Position numbers and translations under genes: made by a program. Positions 1 to 10,706 of a DNA stretch of 64,000 nt are shown one piece after another. The stretch covers positions 1-64,000 of the forward strand of contig PLHW01000008.1 of assembly GCA_003139095.1 (NCBI GenBank), read 5' to 3'. The notes beneath the pieces are model-generated. The model was given only the letters and a program-made list of their open reading frames with translations. It was not told where the DNA came from and searched no databases. The DNA is from Acidobacteriaceae bacterium (GTDB taxonomy: Bacteria; Acidobacteriota; Terriglobia; Terriglobales; Acidobacteriaceae). The number at the start of each line of letters is the position of its first letter. Position 1 is the stretch's first letter.

Positions 1-45
1 CGAAAAAGCACTAGCGTCATCCACTCAATATCGAGGGCCCTGGAA

Positions 46-78
46 GCCGCTCTGCTGATCGAAAACCAGCAGAGCGGC
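46..78 (-). terminator. Stem-loop downstream of the HAF-repeat gene
   Basis: A perfect 12-bp inverted repeat (GCCGCTCTGCTG and its complement) encloses a 9-nt loop, 33 bp past the stop codon of the gene at 111-1325. No clear T-tract follows on the minus strand, so this may be a transcript-end stabiliser rather than a classical intrinsic terminator. Confidence 0.6.
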
Positions 79-110
79 ACCATCTACTTCTATTTTGCCG
101 AATGCAGGGT

Positions 111-1325
111 CTAACGCCCAGAGTCCGTCCCGGCCACAGGAATCGCGAGGTAGCCGCGATACTGGCCGGTGCTCTTCTCTACGGCCAGGCCCGTAATTTC
201 CCCGCGGGAATTGATACTGCATGCCGTCTGCAGCTGCAGGGGAGAGTCGGCCGGAATCAGAGTGTTGAGGTCGGTCGGCACCCCGTCCACGACCACGAAC
301 GCGCGCAGGATTGTGAAACTCGCGTCAATCGAGACGCCGGCGACAACGCCCGGGTCATTGATGGCCAGGGCGACGCTGTAGGTGTCCCCCGAGAGCGGGG
401 GGATGTCCTGCATTCCGGTGCTTTGGCTCCAGACAAAGCCGTGAAAAACCGCATCGCCGGCCAAGTCTGAGACGCCTACCACCTGGCCCCGATCATTCAT
501 ATTATGGGCTTGGTTTCCAAAGTTGCCGCCCAGGCTGCCGAGATTGGTTACCTTGCCGTGGTCCCAGAGCAGGGCATGGACCGGTGAAAGATAGAGACCG
601 TTGATAACGTTGAGGGTCGAGCAAACTCCCGACGCGCCGGCCACCTGGCCGTGATTGTTGATCGCTATGGCGAATCCGTCCGGGTTGCCGCCGTATGTGG
701 GGAGCTCTTTGATGTGGCCGTTCTCCCAAACCACCGGCTTGTCCTGCAAGACCTGATATTGGCCTTGGGTGGGATCATAAGGTGGGCAAGTGGAATCCGT
801 CGTCGCGGTCTCCGCATTGCCAGCCACTTCGCCTTGATTGTTGATCGCACTGGCCGCTCCGTTGTGGCCTCCGAGCGTTGGCAGCGGAATCATCCAACCG
901 TCTTGCCACAAAAAGCCCTGACATGTCGTACCTGACCACGGAGCTCCTGATCCATAGAACCCGCAGAAGTCTTCACCATTCGGGTCAGTGTGAGAGGTTT
1001 CAGCCGCACCCACGACCTGGCCGATTGCATTCGGTGAGCCAAAAGCTGAGCTATTCAAGCCCCCAAGCGTGCCGAGATCCGTCTTGAACCGGCCTTGGTA
1101 GAGGATCGCGTGCCAGTTTCCGTCAGCCAGGCTCGCCTCCCCGCTGGTGACACCCTTGCTGCTCACATAGAACGGCTGGCTGTAGGTTCCGCCCAACGTG
1201 CCGAGCTCGATTAGCCGGTAACGCGGGCCTGCTGTCTGGCCGGATTGCGCGACTACAGGGATCGTCGCCGCTAGCGCGGCTAGTAAGCTCACCGCCAACA
1301 TCGAATTTTGAACTGTGGATTTCAT
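111..1325 (-). CDS. Secreted HAF-repeat protein
   Basis: This is a 404-residue exported protein of unknown function. A signal peptide (residues 1-27, ending in VVAQ) is followed by at least six repeats of about 45-60 residues. Each carries an LGTLGG-like core (LGTLGG, LPTLGG, LPTYGG, LGSLGG) and then an AINNxGxVxG segment, which is the signature of the HAF extracellular repeat family, predicted to form a beta-propeller. The start is well supported by a near-perfect Shine-Dalgarno sequence (AAGGAGGT) 8 nt upstream of the ATG. It is transcribed divergently from the ECF sigma factor gene at 1505. HAF proteins are abundant in Acidobacteria. The family has no assigned substrate, and I infer only an extracytoplasmic location. 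Confidence 0.88.
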   Translation of the reverse strand: MKSTVQNSMLAVSLLAALAATIPVVAQSGQTAGPRYRLIELGTLGGTYSQPFYVSSKGVTSGEASLADGNWHAILYQGRFKTDLGTLGGLNSSAFGSPNAIGQVVGAAETSHTDPNGEDFCGFYGSGAPWSGTTCQGFLWQDGWMIPLPTLGGHNGAASAINNQGEVAGNAETATTDSTCPPYDPTQGQYQVLQDKPVVWENGHIKELPTYGGNPDGFAIAINNHGQVAGASGVCSTLNVINGLYLSPVHALLWDHGKVTNLGSLGGNFGNQAHNMNDRGQVVGVSDLAGDAVFHGFVWSQSTGMQDIPPLSGDTYSVALAINDPGVVAGVSIDASFTILRAFVVVDGVPTDLNTLIPADSPLQLQTACSINSRGEITGLAVEKSTGQYRGYLAIPVAGTDSGR

Positions 1326-1504
1326 GTTGTTACCTCCTTATTTCCTTCAGCGTTTCGCCCCATCGGGCTGCGGGGCGGATTTCGCTGGCTCACCTAGATA
1401 GGCGCAATCGGGCGGGGGGAACTATCATCGCGGGATCAACTTTCTTGAACGGATTCTTTCGCAGGGCTATGATTCCGGAAGCTTGGGGCGGGATGGGGAA
1501 GCCA

Positions 1505-2104
1505 ATGCCGGCTGACGACAGCGACGCGAAAGCGCCGCCTTGCGAGGACGTGAGCAATCTTCTCCGCGCCTGGAGCGATGGGGACGAGCAAGCGCTCGAA
1601 AGACTGACGCCGATCGTCTACGAAGAATTGCGACGCTTGGCTCGCTACTACATGAGCGCAGAGCGCACCGGGCATAGCCTGCAGACGACCGCCCTTGTGA
1701 ATGAAGCCTACCTCCGGCTGACTGATTGCAAGCGCATGCGCTGGGAGAATCGCGCTCACTTCTTTGCTGTTTCGGCGCAGCTCATGAGGCGGATTCTGGT
1801 GGATCACGCTCGGCGCCACAACTTAAAGCGCGGGGCTGGAGTCCAGCACGTGTCGCTGGAGGAGAGCGCCATTGTGGGCGAGCGCGATGACGACCTGGTT
1901 GCTCTAGACGAAGCCTTGCACGCGCTGGCCCGCTTTGATTTTCGCAAAGCACGAGTCGTGGAGCTTCGCTTCTTTGGAGGACTGAGCGTAGAAGAAACCG
2001 CAGAGGTCCTAAAGATCTCTCCCATCACCGTGATGCGGGATTGGAACACGGCGAAGGCGTGGCTCTATCGCGAGTTGAGCGGTGAAAAATTCGATGGACT
2101 CTGA
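1505..2104 (+). CDS. ECF-type RNA polymerase sigma factor (acidobacterial type)
   Basis: This 199-residue sigma factor has a sigma-70 region 2 at about residues 20-90 ([16 protein letters not shown], then [11 protein letters not shown]) and a region 4 helix-turn-helix at about 130-190 ([17 protein letters not shown], then [12 protein letters not shown]). The pattern matches the ECF group found in large numbers in Acidobacteria and Planctomycetes (TIGR02999-like). I chose the ATG at 1505 because a GGGGA ribosome site lies just upstream and family members begin there. Longer starts at 1445 (TTG) and 1469 are possible. The reading frame ends inside the start of the Ser/Thr kinase gene, so the two are probably translationally coupled and the kinase may control this factor. 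No anti-sigma gene is adjacent. Confidence 0.9.
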   Translation: MPADDSDAKAPPCEDVSNLLRAWSDGDEQALERLTPIVYEELRRLARYYMSAERTGHSLQTTALVNEAYLRLTDCKRMRWENRAHFFAVSAQLMRRILVDHARRHNLKRGAGVQHVSLEESAIVGERDDDLVALDEALHALARFDFRKARVVELRFFGGLSVEETAEVLKISPITVMRDWNTAKAWLYRELSGEKFDGL

Positions 2105-5072
2105 TCGCTGGAAACAGATCGATAGCCTTCTACAGGCTGTGCTGGAACGCCCGCCGAGCGAGCGAGACGGATTCTTACGTCAGGCTTGCGGCGGTGACGG
2201 CGAACTGGAGCGTGAGGTGCGATCTCTGCTGGCTTCTCAAGAAGAAGCCGGCAGCTTCCTCGAAAGCCCGGCCATAGTAGTTGCTGCCGAAGCCGTCGCG
2301 CAGAGGCAAAACCAGAACACTTCCGCTGGCTCAGGTTCCTTGGCCGGCCGCGTGATCTCTCACTACCAGGTGTTGGAGAAGTTAGGTGGCGGCGGCATGG
2401 GAGTGGTCTATAAGGCTGAGGATACCGAGCTTCGGCGCTTTGTCGCGTTAAAGTTCCTGCCAGAAAACCTGGCCCGTGATCCGCAGTCATTGGAGCGTTT
2501 CCGGCGCGAAGCCCGTGCCGCTTCTGCCTTAAATCATCCCAATATCTGCACGATCCACGAGATAGGCAAGCACGAGGGCCATTCGTTCATCGTTATGGAG
2601 TTTCTAGATGGCCTGACGCTGAAACATAAGATCGCGGGTCGTCCACTGGACACTGAGCTGATTCTTTCTTTGGCCATCGAGATTGCCGACGCGCTGGACG
2701 CCGCTCATGCTGCCGGGATCGTGCACCGTGACATAAAACCAGCGAATATCTTCATCACGAAGCGCGGGCACGCGAAGATTCTGGATTTTGGGCTAGCCAA
2801 AGTGACGCCCGTCCCGAACGACGTCGAACCTGGAGCGACGGCGCAATCGACCATGACCCTGGAAGAAAACCTCACCAGTCCTGGGACCGCAGTGGGCACC
2901 GTTGCGTACATGTCGCCGGAACAATCGCTTGGCAAAGACTTAGATTCTCGCACTGACCTGTTTTCGTTTGGCGTTGTACTCTACGAAATGGCGACCGGAA
3001 TGCTGCCGTTTCCAGGCGAGACGCCGGCAGCCATCTTCAATTCAATTCTTAATAAGACCCCGGTATCTCCGACACTCATCAATGGCAAAATTCCTCCGAA
3101 ATTCGAGGAGATCGTAGATCGGGCTTTAGAGAAAGACCTCGACTTCCGCTATCAAAGCGCGTCAGAAATGCGTTCGGAACTGAAGCGGTTGAAGCGGGAC
3201 ACCGGCCGTTCCGGCGCCGAAACTCCCGATAGCGCTTCGGCCCCCGTGACGCTTTTGCCACTTGCCCCGTCATCGAGTGCTGCGATGCTTTTGGGTGAAG
3301 CAAGAAAACACAAAGGAATGCTCGCGCTCGCATTCTTCGGTGTTGTGCTGTTCACCGCCGCTCTCGCAACTTACCTATATGTGCGAGCCACGCGAACCAC
3401 GGCGAACGATAGCAGCAAATGGGAGCAACTGACTTTCTTTACCGATTCGGCGGTGTATCCGGCGTTGTCGCCGGACGAGAGATTGCTCGCGTTCATCCGA
3501 GGGAGAGGTACGTTTCTGACCCTGGGTGATGTGTACGTGAAGATGCTGCCGTCAGGTGAGCCGATCCAACTGACGCATGGCGGGTTTCTGGGGAAATTGA
3601 GTCCTGCATTTTCGCCAGACGGGACGCGGATCGTGTATGGGACGGCAGACCCGTGGGACACCTGGGAGGTACCCGTACTGGGAGGAGAACCGCGCCTCAT
3701 TATGCGCAACGCGTCGTCACTGACTTGGATTGAGGGGGGAAAGCGGCTTCTTTTTTCCGAGATCAAGAACGGGTTGCATATGGGAGTGGTGACGACGGAT
3801 GAGGGGCGTGGACAGAGCCGGGATGTGTATCTGCCCGTGGGAAACCGGAGCATGGCACACCACTCTTATCTGTCGCCAGACGGGAGATGGGTGTTGGTAG
3901 TGCAAATGAACGAAATGGCGGAAATCGTTCAATGTCGCGTAGTGCCTTTTGATGGCAGCAGCACCCAGCAGCTGGTTGGGCCGGCTGGTGCGAGTTGTTC
4001 GACAGGAGCCTGGTCGCCGGATGGCAAGTGGATTTACCTAAGCGCGAACCCGGGCGGCCGATATCACATCTGGAGACAACGTTTCCCTGGAGGAGAGGCG
4101 GAGCAAGTGACATCCGGGTTAACCGAAGAAGAAGGGATCGCGATGGCCCGGGACGGCAGGTCGTTTCTCACGTCGGTGGGGACACAATATTCGACGATCT
4201 GGATTCACGATGCAAAAGGGGAACACCAGATGTCGTCAGAGGGAGACGTATTCACAACGAGATTCTCAAGCGACGGAACGAGGTTGTTTTACTTGAAGAG
4301 AGCTGGGCAAGACGACGCACCCGAATTGTGGAGCACCGACCTGACGAGCAGAAGGAGCGACCGGGTCGTGCCTGGATATGGGATAGGCGCAACTTTTCCA
4401 AACTACGACATGAGCTACGCTGTTACACAGGACGGAAATTGGGTGGCCTTTTTGAAGAGGGACGAAAAGCAGATTTCGCATATCTGGATAGCATCAACAG
4501 ATCACCGGACTTCGCCTCATCAACTACCCTCCGTGGAAAACGAGGACTCACCCATATTTTTGCCGAATGGTAGTCTGGTTTACCGGGCGAGCGAGGGTGG
4601 AAAAAATTACATTTACACCCGCCAACTGGACGGAGCAGGTAGGAAGAAATTGCTGGAGCAAGCGATTCTGGATCTGACGGCGGTGTCGCCAGATGGGCGA
4701 TGGATAGCAGTCCTCGAGAAGGACGACACGGATAAGGATCACCCCTATCGAACGCTGGCCTATCCAACAGGAGGCGGAAAACCGGTAACATTGTGCGCTT
4801 TGTGTTATCTACACTGGAGCCTGGATGGAAAGTACATGGCTTTCCAATTCTACCCGCCGCCTCATTCCGAAGAAACGTTCTTGTTGCCGGTGAGCGTCGA
4901 ACGCGGACTTCCGGATCTGCCGCCAGAAGGACTTACCACTCCTGAGGCTTCAAGGAAAGCGCATCGAGTCAGCGTACTGACAAAAGGAGTGGATTCGGAG
5001 TTTGGTCCGGAAAAATACTCGTACACTATAACGAACGTTCGGAGAAATATTTACCGGATCCCGATCTCGTGA
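2094..5072 (+). CDS. Membrane Ser/Thr protein kinase with TolB/WD40-like sensor domain
   Basis: This 992-residue kinase begins with a leader typical of the family ([14 protein letters not shown]). A Pkn2-like catalytic domain follows at about residues 88-350, with a glycine-rich loop ([13 protein letters not shown]), invariant lysine (VALKF), [10 protein letters not shown] catalytic loop and DFGLAK. A single transmembrane helix lies near residues 403-425 ([20 protein letters not shown]). The C-terminal ~560 residues are repeated SPDG/SPDGRW segments of a TolB/WD40-like beta-propeller, presumably extracytoplasmic. The ATG at 2094 overlaps the sigma factor stop by 11 nt; a GTG at 2082 would add four residues. 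Phosphorylation targets are unknown. The coupled sigma factor is an obvious candidate, but that is inference. Confidence 0.92.
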   Translation: MDSDRWKQIDSLLQAVLERPPSERDGFLRQACGGDGELEREVRSLLASQEEAGSFLESPAIVVAAEAVAQRQNQNTSAGSGSLAGRVISHYQVLEKLGGGGMGVVYKAEDTELRRFVALKFLPENLARDPQSLERFRREARAASALNHPNICTIHEIGKHEGHSFIVMEFLDGLTLKHKIAGRPLDTELILSLAIEIADALDAAHAAGIVHRDIKPANIFITKRGHAKILDFGLAKVTPVPNDVEPGATAQSTMTLEENLTSPGTAVGTVAYMSPEQSLGKDLDSRTDLFSFGVVLYEMATGMLPFPGETPAAIFNSILNKTPVSPTLINGKIPPKFEEIVDRALEKDLDFRYQSASEMRSELKRLKRDTGRSGAETPDSASAPVTLLPLAPSSSAAMLLGEARKHKGMLALAFFGVVLFTAALATYLYVRATRTTANDSSKWEQLTFFTDSAVYPALSPDERLLAFIRGRGTFLTLGDVYVKMLPSGEPIQLTHGGFLGKLSPAFSPDGTRIVYGTADPWDTWEVPVLGGEPRLIMRNASSLTWIEGGKRLLFSEIKNGLHMGVVTTDEGRGQSRDVYLPVGNRSMAHHSYLSPDGRWVLVVQMNEMAEIVQCRVVPFDGSSTQQLVGPAGASCSTGAWSPDGKWIYLSANPGGRYHIWRQRFPGGEAEQVTSGLTEEEGIAMARDGRSFLTSVGTQYSTIWIHDAKGEHQMSSEGDVFTTRFSSDGTRLFYLKRAGQDDAPELWSTDLTSRRSDRVVPGYGIGATFPNYDMSYAVTQDGNWVAFLKRDEKQISHIWIASTDHRTSPHQLPSVENEDSPIFLPNGSLVYRASEGGKNYIYTRQLDGAGRKKLLEQAILDLTAVSPDGRWIAVLEKDDTDKDHPYRTLAYPTGGGKPVTLCALCYLHWSLDGKYMAFQFYPPPHSEETFLLPVSVERGLPDLPPEGLTTPEASRKAHRVSVLTKGVDSEFGPEKYSYTITNVRRNIYRIPIS

Positions 5073-5241
5073 AACTGGTTAGCGGGCATCGACCCGCATG
5101 ACGGACAATCCGGTTATGCCGGGTCAGAAGGTTTTTCACAAGGGGCTTCGGGGTTTCATTGCTAAGAGTAGTCCCACTGGATAGTCATTAGTGTTCTCAC
5201 GCACACTTCAGCCTTGGTCGTATGGTCTTTCGTAAAGAAAG

Positions 5242-7659
5242 TTACTGCGCCTCGCTCGCCCCGGCCAGATACTTCTTCTGGCAATTCGCGGCGGCGGAGA
5301 TTAACGGGGGGAACTCTGGTGTGCTGCGTATATTGACGAGCAAAGGATCAGATCGCAACTGGGAAAGCGAACAGTAGTCATGCTCAATCGCGCGTTTGAT
5401 CATCTGCAGACTAGCGTTTTTCCTGCCGCCGAAAGACAGGATCGATCCCTGATAGTACAAAAGCTCAGGGTCAGAATCATTCGAGGGGCCGGTCTCGGCC
5501 GCGTGCGCCAGAGTGTCCAATTCAGCTTCCGCACGCAGATGAAGGCAAGCTTGCACCAGATTGCTGTGATAGTGAGGAGCGGTTGGGATATGTTTTGCGG
5601 CCTCCCGTGCTTCCTCCACTTTTCCTTCTCGCAACAACAAGGAAGTCGTGACGTACGAAGCCCACTCCGAGCCGGCATCCAACCGGATGAAATCCGCGGC
5701 CCGCTGCGTGTTCCCAAGTTCCATCGCGGCCCAGGCACAGGAGCGGAAGGCGTAGTTTCCCGGATCTAACGCGAGGGCAGTGTTGCATTCCCGCATCGCT
5801 TCCTCAAGCATCCCAGCGTAACGAAGCACGTAGCCCAAGGCGAAGTGTGCTTGTCCACTTTCAGGATGACGCTTGACCAGGGCTTGCGCCTCGGCATAGG
5901 CCTTGCCCGATTCGCTCCGCTCCACGCGGTTGGTAATCAACTGGCCCGCCGCCACCAGCAAATTCGGGTCGAGGGCGAGCGCCCGTTCATAGGCGACGTT
6001 GGAGCGTTGGAACATTTCTTCCCCGCCCGTCGAAAAAGTGAAGTCGTAGTAGTAGCGTAGCCCTAAGGCTTCCCACGCCGGCGCATAAGTCGGGTCGAGT
6101 CCCACCGCGCGCTCCAGCATGGCAATGGCTTCCCGGTTCGGCACGGCGTCATGCGGCAAAGCCACACTCCGCAGGTACAGGTTGTAGGCCTCTTCATTTT
6201 TCGGATGCGTGCCCGCCTCCGGCGTGGCCGCCGAAACGCCCAGCATCGGAACTAATCCTTGCCGCACTTTGGCTGTCACCTGGTCGCGCATGGAAATCAT
6301 GTCCAACGCGCCGACATTGAGCGTGGATTGCCAGACTGTACGGTTGTTCTCGACATCCACAGCTTCGAGCGTTACCTGGAGTTGATTCCCTTCCTTCATG
6401 TAGTGTCCGGTGACAATGGTGGACACGTGCATGTCCCGGCCTGCTTTCTGAAGGTCCAGGTCGGGTCCAACATACTTGCTTGTCACCGCAAACGGCCGGA
6501 TTGACAAGGAACTCACATAGCTGAGTGTTCCGGCAATTTCGTCGGGCAAGGCGAGACGGAGGTAGTCGGCATCTTTATCGGACCCGACATTCTGAAAAGG
6601 CAGGACGGCGATGGCGGTTGGGACGGGGGAAGTTGAGGCTGCATGATGTGTCCGGCGGTTCCAAAGAAGCATTGCCATTGCGCTCACAGCCAGGGCGACC
6701 GCTGCGATGCCGACGATCCACGGCATCTTCTTTTGGATTTGCGTTCGTCCGGCTGAGTTAACGGTTCGATTGAGATCTTCCCGGTCCAAACGAACGGAGG
6801 TCGAATCGCGTCTTGCACGCGTCAGGTCGGCCTTCATTTCGGAGGCGTGCTGATAGCGCACCGCCGGTTCCTTTTCGAGTGCCTTGCAGATGATGTGTTC
6901 CAGTTCCGCAGTTATCTCGGAGTTCAAGCGAACCGGCAGCGGCGCAACCCTATGAAGGATGCTGTCGAAGATCGCGCCCGAGGTATCGCCTTTGAAGGGT
7001 AGCTGGCCGGTCGCCATCTCGTAGAGCACGATCCCGAAAGAAAAAAGGTCCGAGCGCGCATCCACTGGCTTGCCCAGAATTTGTTCGGGAGACATGTAGA
7101 CCACCGTTCCAATTGCCGAGCCCGGACTGGTGAGATGTTCGTCCTGCAGGCTTTCGGTTTCTCCCTGGCTGGTGCTTCGAGTGCTCGTCCCCGTCACTTT
7201 GGCCAGGCCAAAATCGAGGATCTTGGCGTGGCCGCGCTTAGTCACGAAGATGTTAGCCGGCTTGATGTCGCGGTGAACGATACCTTCGCTATGGGCCGCG
7301 TCCAGCGCATCGGCAATCTCAATTGCCAGACCGAGCAAGACATCGGTTTCGAAGGGCTTTCCCGCGACCTGATGTTTCAGCGTCACCCCTTCCAGAAACT
7401 CCATGGCGATGAATGCCTGGCCCTCCTGCTCGCCAATGTCATAAATTGTGCAGATATTGGGATGATTCAATGCCGATGCGGCTTGCGCTTCTCGTTGAAA
7501 ACGGGTTAAGGCCTGCGGATCGCGGGCAACTTCATCGGGCAAGAACTTGAGGGCGACGAACCGGTGAAGGCGCGTGTCCTCGGCCTTGTAGACCACACCC
7601 ATGCCACCGCCGCCGAGTTTCTCGACGATGCGGTAGTGCGAAATGGTCTGGCCGATCAC
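5242..7659 (-). CDS. Ser/Thr protein kinase with TolB-like and TPR output region
   Basis: This 805-residue kinase has its catalytic domain at about residues 8-270 ([29 protein letters not shown] all intact). A transmembrane helix follows near 312-335, then a TolB N-terminal/FlgO-like segment ([13 protein letters not shown], about 348-460) and TPR helices to the C-terminus. The first usable start is a GTG (7659), directly preceded by a stop in frame a few codons upstream; no strong ribosome site is visible. It lies tail-to-tail with the kinase at 2094, and the two kinase domains are close paralogues with nearly identical stretches. The C-terminal organisation resembles acidobacterial kinases with adenylate-cyclase-like TPR tails. 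Ligand and substrate are unknown. Confidence 0.9.
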   Translation of the reverse strand: MIGQTISHYRIVEKLGGGGMGVVYKAEDTRLHRFVALKFLPDEVARDPQALTRFQREAQAASALNHPNICTIYDIGEQEGQAFIAMEFLEGVTLKHQVAGKPFETDVLLGLAIEIADALDAAHSEGIVHRDIKPANIFVTKRGHAKILDFGLAKVTGTSTRSTSQGETESLQDEHLTSPGSAIGTVVYMSPEQILGKPVDARSDLFSFGIVLYEMATGQLPFKGDTSGAIFDSILHRVAPLPVRLNSEITAELEHIICKALEKEPAVRYQHASEMKADLTRARRDSTSVRLDREDLNRTVNSAGRTQIQKKMPWIVGIAAVALAVSAMAMLLWNRRTHHAASTSPVPTAIAVLPFQNVGSDKDADYLRLALPDEIAGTLSYVSSLSIRPFAVTSKYVGPDLDLQKAGRDMHVSTIVTGHYMKEGNQLQVTLEAVDVENNRTVWQSTLNVGALDMISMRDQVTAKVRQGLVPMLGVSAATPEAGTHPKNEEAYNLYLRSVALPHDAVPNREAIAMLERAVGLDPTYAPAWEALGLRYYYDFTFSTGGEEMFQRSNVAYERALALDPNLLVAAGQLITNRVERSESGKAYAEAQALVKRHPESGQAHFALGYVLRYAGMLEEAMRECNTALALDPGNYAFRSCAWAAMELGNTQRAADFIRLDAGSEWASYVTTSLLLREGKVEEAREAAKHIPTAPHYHSNLVQACLHLRAEAELDTLAHAAETGPSNDSDPELLYYQGSILSFGGRKNASLQMIKRAIEHDYCSLSQLRSDPLLVNIRSTPEFPPLISAAANCQKKYLAGASEAQ

Positions 7660-7830
7660 TGAAAAGATGCTCAGCTTTCCGGTCGCTTCATCTTACGGAT
7701 GCGGCAGCGACCAGTCAACGGATGGCAGATCTGACCGAGCGTGTCGAGCCCAGCACCTGTTTTGTACCCGGCCATCCAGCGTGGCCACACACGGCCTTGC
7801 GATTCGGGAGAAGAGACTCCCGGTTGGTCG

Positions 7831-8400
7831 CTAGCTTTGATCGGAAACGCCTCGGACGGACACTTTGGGGTGAAAGCAGCGTTGTCCCGAGGCGTTTTCG
7901 ATAAGGAGACTAGGAGGAAGCCGCTGGCGTTTGCGGCGGACGCGGTGCGCTATGGGATTTGAACGGTAGCGTGGATCTGAACAGAGCTTGGGGAGAGCGG
8001 CGAGGCGTGATGGGAATGCGGTGCAGATGGTCGGAGTAGCGGCCGAGATGAGCCAGAGCGCATGCGGAAAGTTGCGTGAGAGGCGTTGGAGAAGAAACGG
8101 ACACACAAGTGCGCGGGCGTCATAATCCTGGCAGATCTTCTGTCGTACTCGTGGCTTCACAGCTGTGTCGAGCCAGCGATCAAGGTACTCGTTGAGTGTA
8201 ATCTTTGCACCTTCCAAGTCACGGCCCAAGTCGCGTTCGCGCAACTTCTTCGTCAGATATGCTTGCGCTTCCCGCATCGAGCCGCGGATGGTTCGGTTGT
8301 GGTAATTGCGTTTCTTGGTTCCGTGGTCGCGGCCGAGGTAGACTCGGATGAGCCATCTGCGGTCGCCTCGTGCGATGATCTGTCCAACTTTGCGAGCCAT
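7831..8400 (-). pseudogene. Truncated phage-type tyrosine recombinase (integrase)
   Basis: An intact start (ATG with AAGGAGG ribosome site) is followed by about 93 residues that read as the N-terminus of a phage/ICE tyrosine integrase. They comprise an arm-binding fold (MARKVGQIIARGDRRWLIRV) and the beginning of the SAM-like core-binding domain (ITLNEYLDRWLDTAVKPRVR). After about position 8122 the frame degenerates and the catalytic domain (R-H-R-Y residues) is absent, although the frame stays open to 7831. I call it a remnant. It shows that a mobile element once integrated beside the cassette-like region that follows. It is not an IntI-type integron integrase, which lacks this arm domain. 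Confidence 0.75.
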
Positions 8401-8609
8401 AGAGTTTCCTCCTTGGCTCGCAACAGAGGCACACAAATGGCGCAGTCATGCGGTATCAAAGTACGGATATTCAGGTTGATTGAATAAAAGATGGCTGATC
8501 GGCCGTCAGTCATACTCCGCTGACTGGTATCACAGAACCTACAGGTTTCCAGCGATCACAAGATCAGCTGGTGGACCTTCTCGTCAAGAAAACGAAGGTT
8601 CCCAGCCCC

Positions 8610-8750
8610 AATCTACTGGAAATGTTGCCGGAGTTTGTGTTTGGAACAAAGAAGAATTTTCCATGTGGATCAATGGCCAGGCTTTGCGGGATCGCACCGA
8701 CACAAATGTTTCCCCGGTACACCGCGAATGTGAGTGAAAAGTAAAGGTAG
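8610..8750 (-). pseudogene. Fragment of a beta-propeller (lactonase/YVTN-like) gene
   Basis: About 45 residues on the minus strand read PQSLAIDPHGKFFFVPNTNS, followed by GNIS. This is the typical blade motif of seven-bladed beta-propeller lactonase/YVTN proteins. Nothing before or after continues the fold, so this is a relic of a once longer gene. Confidence 0.55.
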
Positions 8751-9024
8751 CAAGGGGCTCTACTTATCGAACCAATTAATGACGTTTCTCTGACCAAGCC
8801 CCTGGATGGCCTTCGCGCGGAGCCTGAGCCGGGCTTCCTCTAAAGCTGAGTTTGCGAATCTGCCATCCGGCGCGCAGCGTGCGAGCCAGGCCCCCAACCA
8901 CTTCAGATAAGGGAAGACAATCGTGATTACGTCGATCTTCGCAGCACGTTGAGAACGCGGTCAGTCCTTTTGGTGTGACGCTCGCGATGATTCAGGAGCC
9001 TCGACAGCCGTCCTGTTATTTCTT

Positions 9025-9117
9025 TGGGGTCAGCCACCACACGCGATAGCACAAGCGTGCGCTTTTGTTTCGCGTTTTTCGCGGATTTTGAGCGCTATCG
9101 GGATTTTTCGCCAATTC
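9025..9117 (+). repeat. Palindromic cassette-border repeat, copy A
   Basis: First of five copies of an imperfect palindrome. The core reads CAAGCGTGCGCTTTTGTTTC ... GAGCGCTATCGGGATTTTTC and then GCCAA. The internal arms CGATAGC (left) and GCTATCG (right) are perfectly complementary. The left outer arm is degenerate. The coordinates of the outer ends are approximate. Confidence 0.7.
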
Positions 9118-9296
9118 ACAGTTTTGCCGTGCGCTGCTGCTCTTGGCCAACACTTCACATCAAGATGTGACCAATTTAACTGACAGATCGCGCTCATTCG
9201 TGTTTAATAAATGCGTCTCGCCTCTCCGAAGAGCCGTTCCCGCCCGTTGAGAGGCAGCACCCCCTGAGGCGAAACTCCCAAAGGAGGGTTCTACCT

Positions 9297-10490
9297 ATGA
9301 ATGGTACGCGCTGGGTTCTGACACTAACTGTGCTTGTTGCGCCGCTGCTGATTGCCGCTCAGCCAGCGCAGGCGCAAACGGAAACCGTGCTCTACAACTT
9401 CACGGGCGGCACTGACGGCCTCAGTCCCACGGCCAACCTCATCCGCGACGGTGCGGGCAACTTCTATGGCACTACGTTGCAGGGAGGGTACTTGCCATGC
9501 TCGGGTGTTGGATGTGGAGTGGTATTTGAGCTTTCGCCGAACGGCGGAGGCTGGAACGAAAACGTGCTTTACAGTTTCGGCGGTGGGAAGGATGGGGCGA
9601 ATCCATTTATTGCTCCCGTGATTTTCGATAAGTCGGGAAATCTTTACGGCACGACGGAATTCAGCGGCAAGCATGGTTTTGGCGTGGTGTACGAACTGCG
9701 CCATTCAAAAAAGGGCTGGAAGGACAGGACCCTGTACAGCTTTAACTTCAAGAACAGCTTCGGGCATCCAGCAAGCGGTCTGGTGATGGACGCACAAGCC
9801 AATCTCTATGGCACAACGTCGGAGTACCAGGCGACGGGAGGCGTCTTCGAACTCGCCCATAGCGGCACGCTTTGGCACGAGCAGGCGATCTATAATGCGC
9901 CGACGAGCTGCGGGCTGACCATGGACGGCTCGGGAAACCTCTACGGGACCACAAATTCGACGGTGTTCGAGCTTTCGCCAAACGGTAACGGCGGGTGGAC
10001 GGCGACCGTGCTCTACACTTTCACGGGGGCTCCTGAAGACGGAATCAGTCCCTGGATGGCTCCTGTGATCGACGCGGCCGGGAACCTTTACGGAACCACC
10101 TACTCCGGCGGTGCGACGAACAACGGAACCGTGTACGAGCTCACCCCAAGCAAGAATGCCAAGGGCGAGGTGCAGTGGACGGAGCAGATTCTTTATTCAT
10201 TTGCAGGCGGGACTGATGGCGCGATGCCGATCGGACAGCCGGTGCTGGATGGGGCCGGGAACATTTATGGCACCACGCAAAAGGGTGGCGAGCTTGATTA
10301 CGGAACGGTCTTCGAATTAGTCCCAATTGGCGGAGGCGTGTACCAGGAGAAAATCCTATGGAGTTTCCACGGTACGGATGGAGCAGGTTCCATGGCCGGA
10401 TTGATTCTGGATGGGACCGGCACGCTTTACGGTACGACGCCGGGCGGAGGATTGTACGGAGCAGGGGTGGTGTTTGCACTGACGCCGTAA
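9297..10490 (+). CDS. Secreted Gloeo_Verruco-repeat (GloVer) protein
   Basis: This 397-residue exported protein has a signal peptide (residues 1-27, ending AQAQ). At least seven repeats of about 50 residues follow, built on the pattern DGAGNFYGTTLQGG...GVVFELSP (AGNLYGTT and VFELSP/VYELTP recur). This is the Gloeo_Verruco (TIGR03803) repeat, a predicted beta-propeller of unknown ligand. The start has a strong ribosome site (AAAGGAGG, 8 nt). A good intrinsic terminator follows at 10551. The gene lies between copies A and B of the palindromic repeat, as the first unit of the cassette-like array. It is on the same strand as the repeat orientation. Confidence 0.88.
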   Translation: MNGTRWVLTLTVLVAPLLIAAQPAQAQTETVLYNFTGGTDGLSPTANLIRDGAGNFYGTTLQGGYLPCSGVGCGVVFELSPNGGGWNENVLYSFGGGKDGANPFIAPVIFDKSGNLYGTTEFSGKHGFGVVYELRHSKKGWKDRTLYSFNFKNSFGHPASGLVMDAQANLYGTTSEYQATGGVFELAHSGTLWHEQAIYNAPTSCGLTMDGSGNLYGTTNSTVFELSPNGNGGWTATVLYTFTGAPEDGISPWMAPVIDAAGNLYGTTYSGGATNNGTVYELTPSKNAKGEVQWTEQILYSFAGGTDGAMPIGQPVLDGAGNIYGTTQKGGELDYGTVFELVPIGGGVYQEKILWSFHGTDGAGSMAGLILDGTGTLYGTTPGGGLYGAGVVFALTP

Positions 10491-10550
10491 GTAAAGGCAG
10501 AAGTCAGATCGCATAAGCAGGTCGATCTTCGCTTGGACGCTATTTCATTT

Positions 10551-10580
10551 GAGCCGCTCCATAAGTGGGCGGCTCTTCTT
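10551..10580 (+). terminator. Intrinsic terminator after the GloVer gene
   Basis: Inverted repeat GAGCCGC/GCGGCTC (7-bp stem, 11-nt loop) followed directly by TTCTT, 60 bp after the stop codon at 10490. Confidence 0.7.
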
Positions 10581-10604
10581 GCATCACGAGGAATTTTGGG
10601 CCAC

Positions 10605-10695
10605 TAACTGTCGCCACCGGGAGATGTCGCAAGCTTGCGCCTTTGTTTCACCTTTTTGAAGCTCGATGAGTGCTATGGCGATTTTGCACCAGTTA
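10605..10695 (+). repeat. Palindromic cassette-border repeat, copy B
   Basis: 91 bp with terminal inverted repeat TAACTG ... CAGTTA. The core reads GCAAGCTTGCGCCTTTGTTT ... CGATGAGTGCTATGGCGATT. This copy keeps AAC at the left end and GTT at the right end, as the outer (R) boxes of an integron attC site would. It sits between two convergent genes. Confidence 0.75.
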
Positions 10696-10706
10696 TGGAC
10701 AATTCC

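Larger units (their letters stand above)
8401..9296. other. Degenerate intergenic stretch with gene fragments
   Basis: No intact gene is visible in this ~900 bp. It contains a beta-propeller gene fragment (8610-8750) and the first copy of the palindromic repeat (9025-9117). The rest, about 8750-9020, has no frame I can support. Together with the integrase remnant it looks like decayed mobile DNA. Confidence 0.6.

Noticed and set aside
5073-5241. A small hairpin (GCGGG ... CCCGC at 5082-5097) as terminator between the two kinases
   Set aside because: The stem is only 5 bp and no T-tract follows; too weak to list.
7940-7968. A short match to the palindromic repeat (GTGCGCTATGGGATTTG)
   Set aside because: Only about 14 bases agree and there is no palindromic partner or core; probably chance within the integrase remnant.
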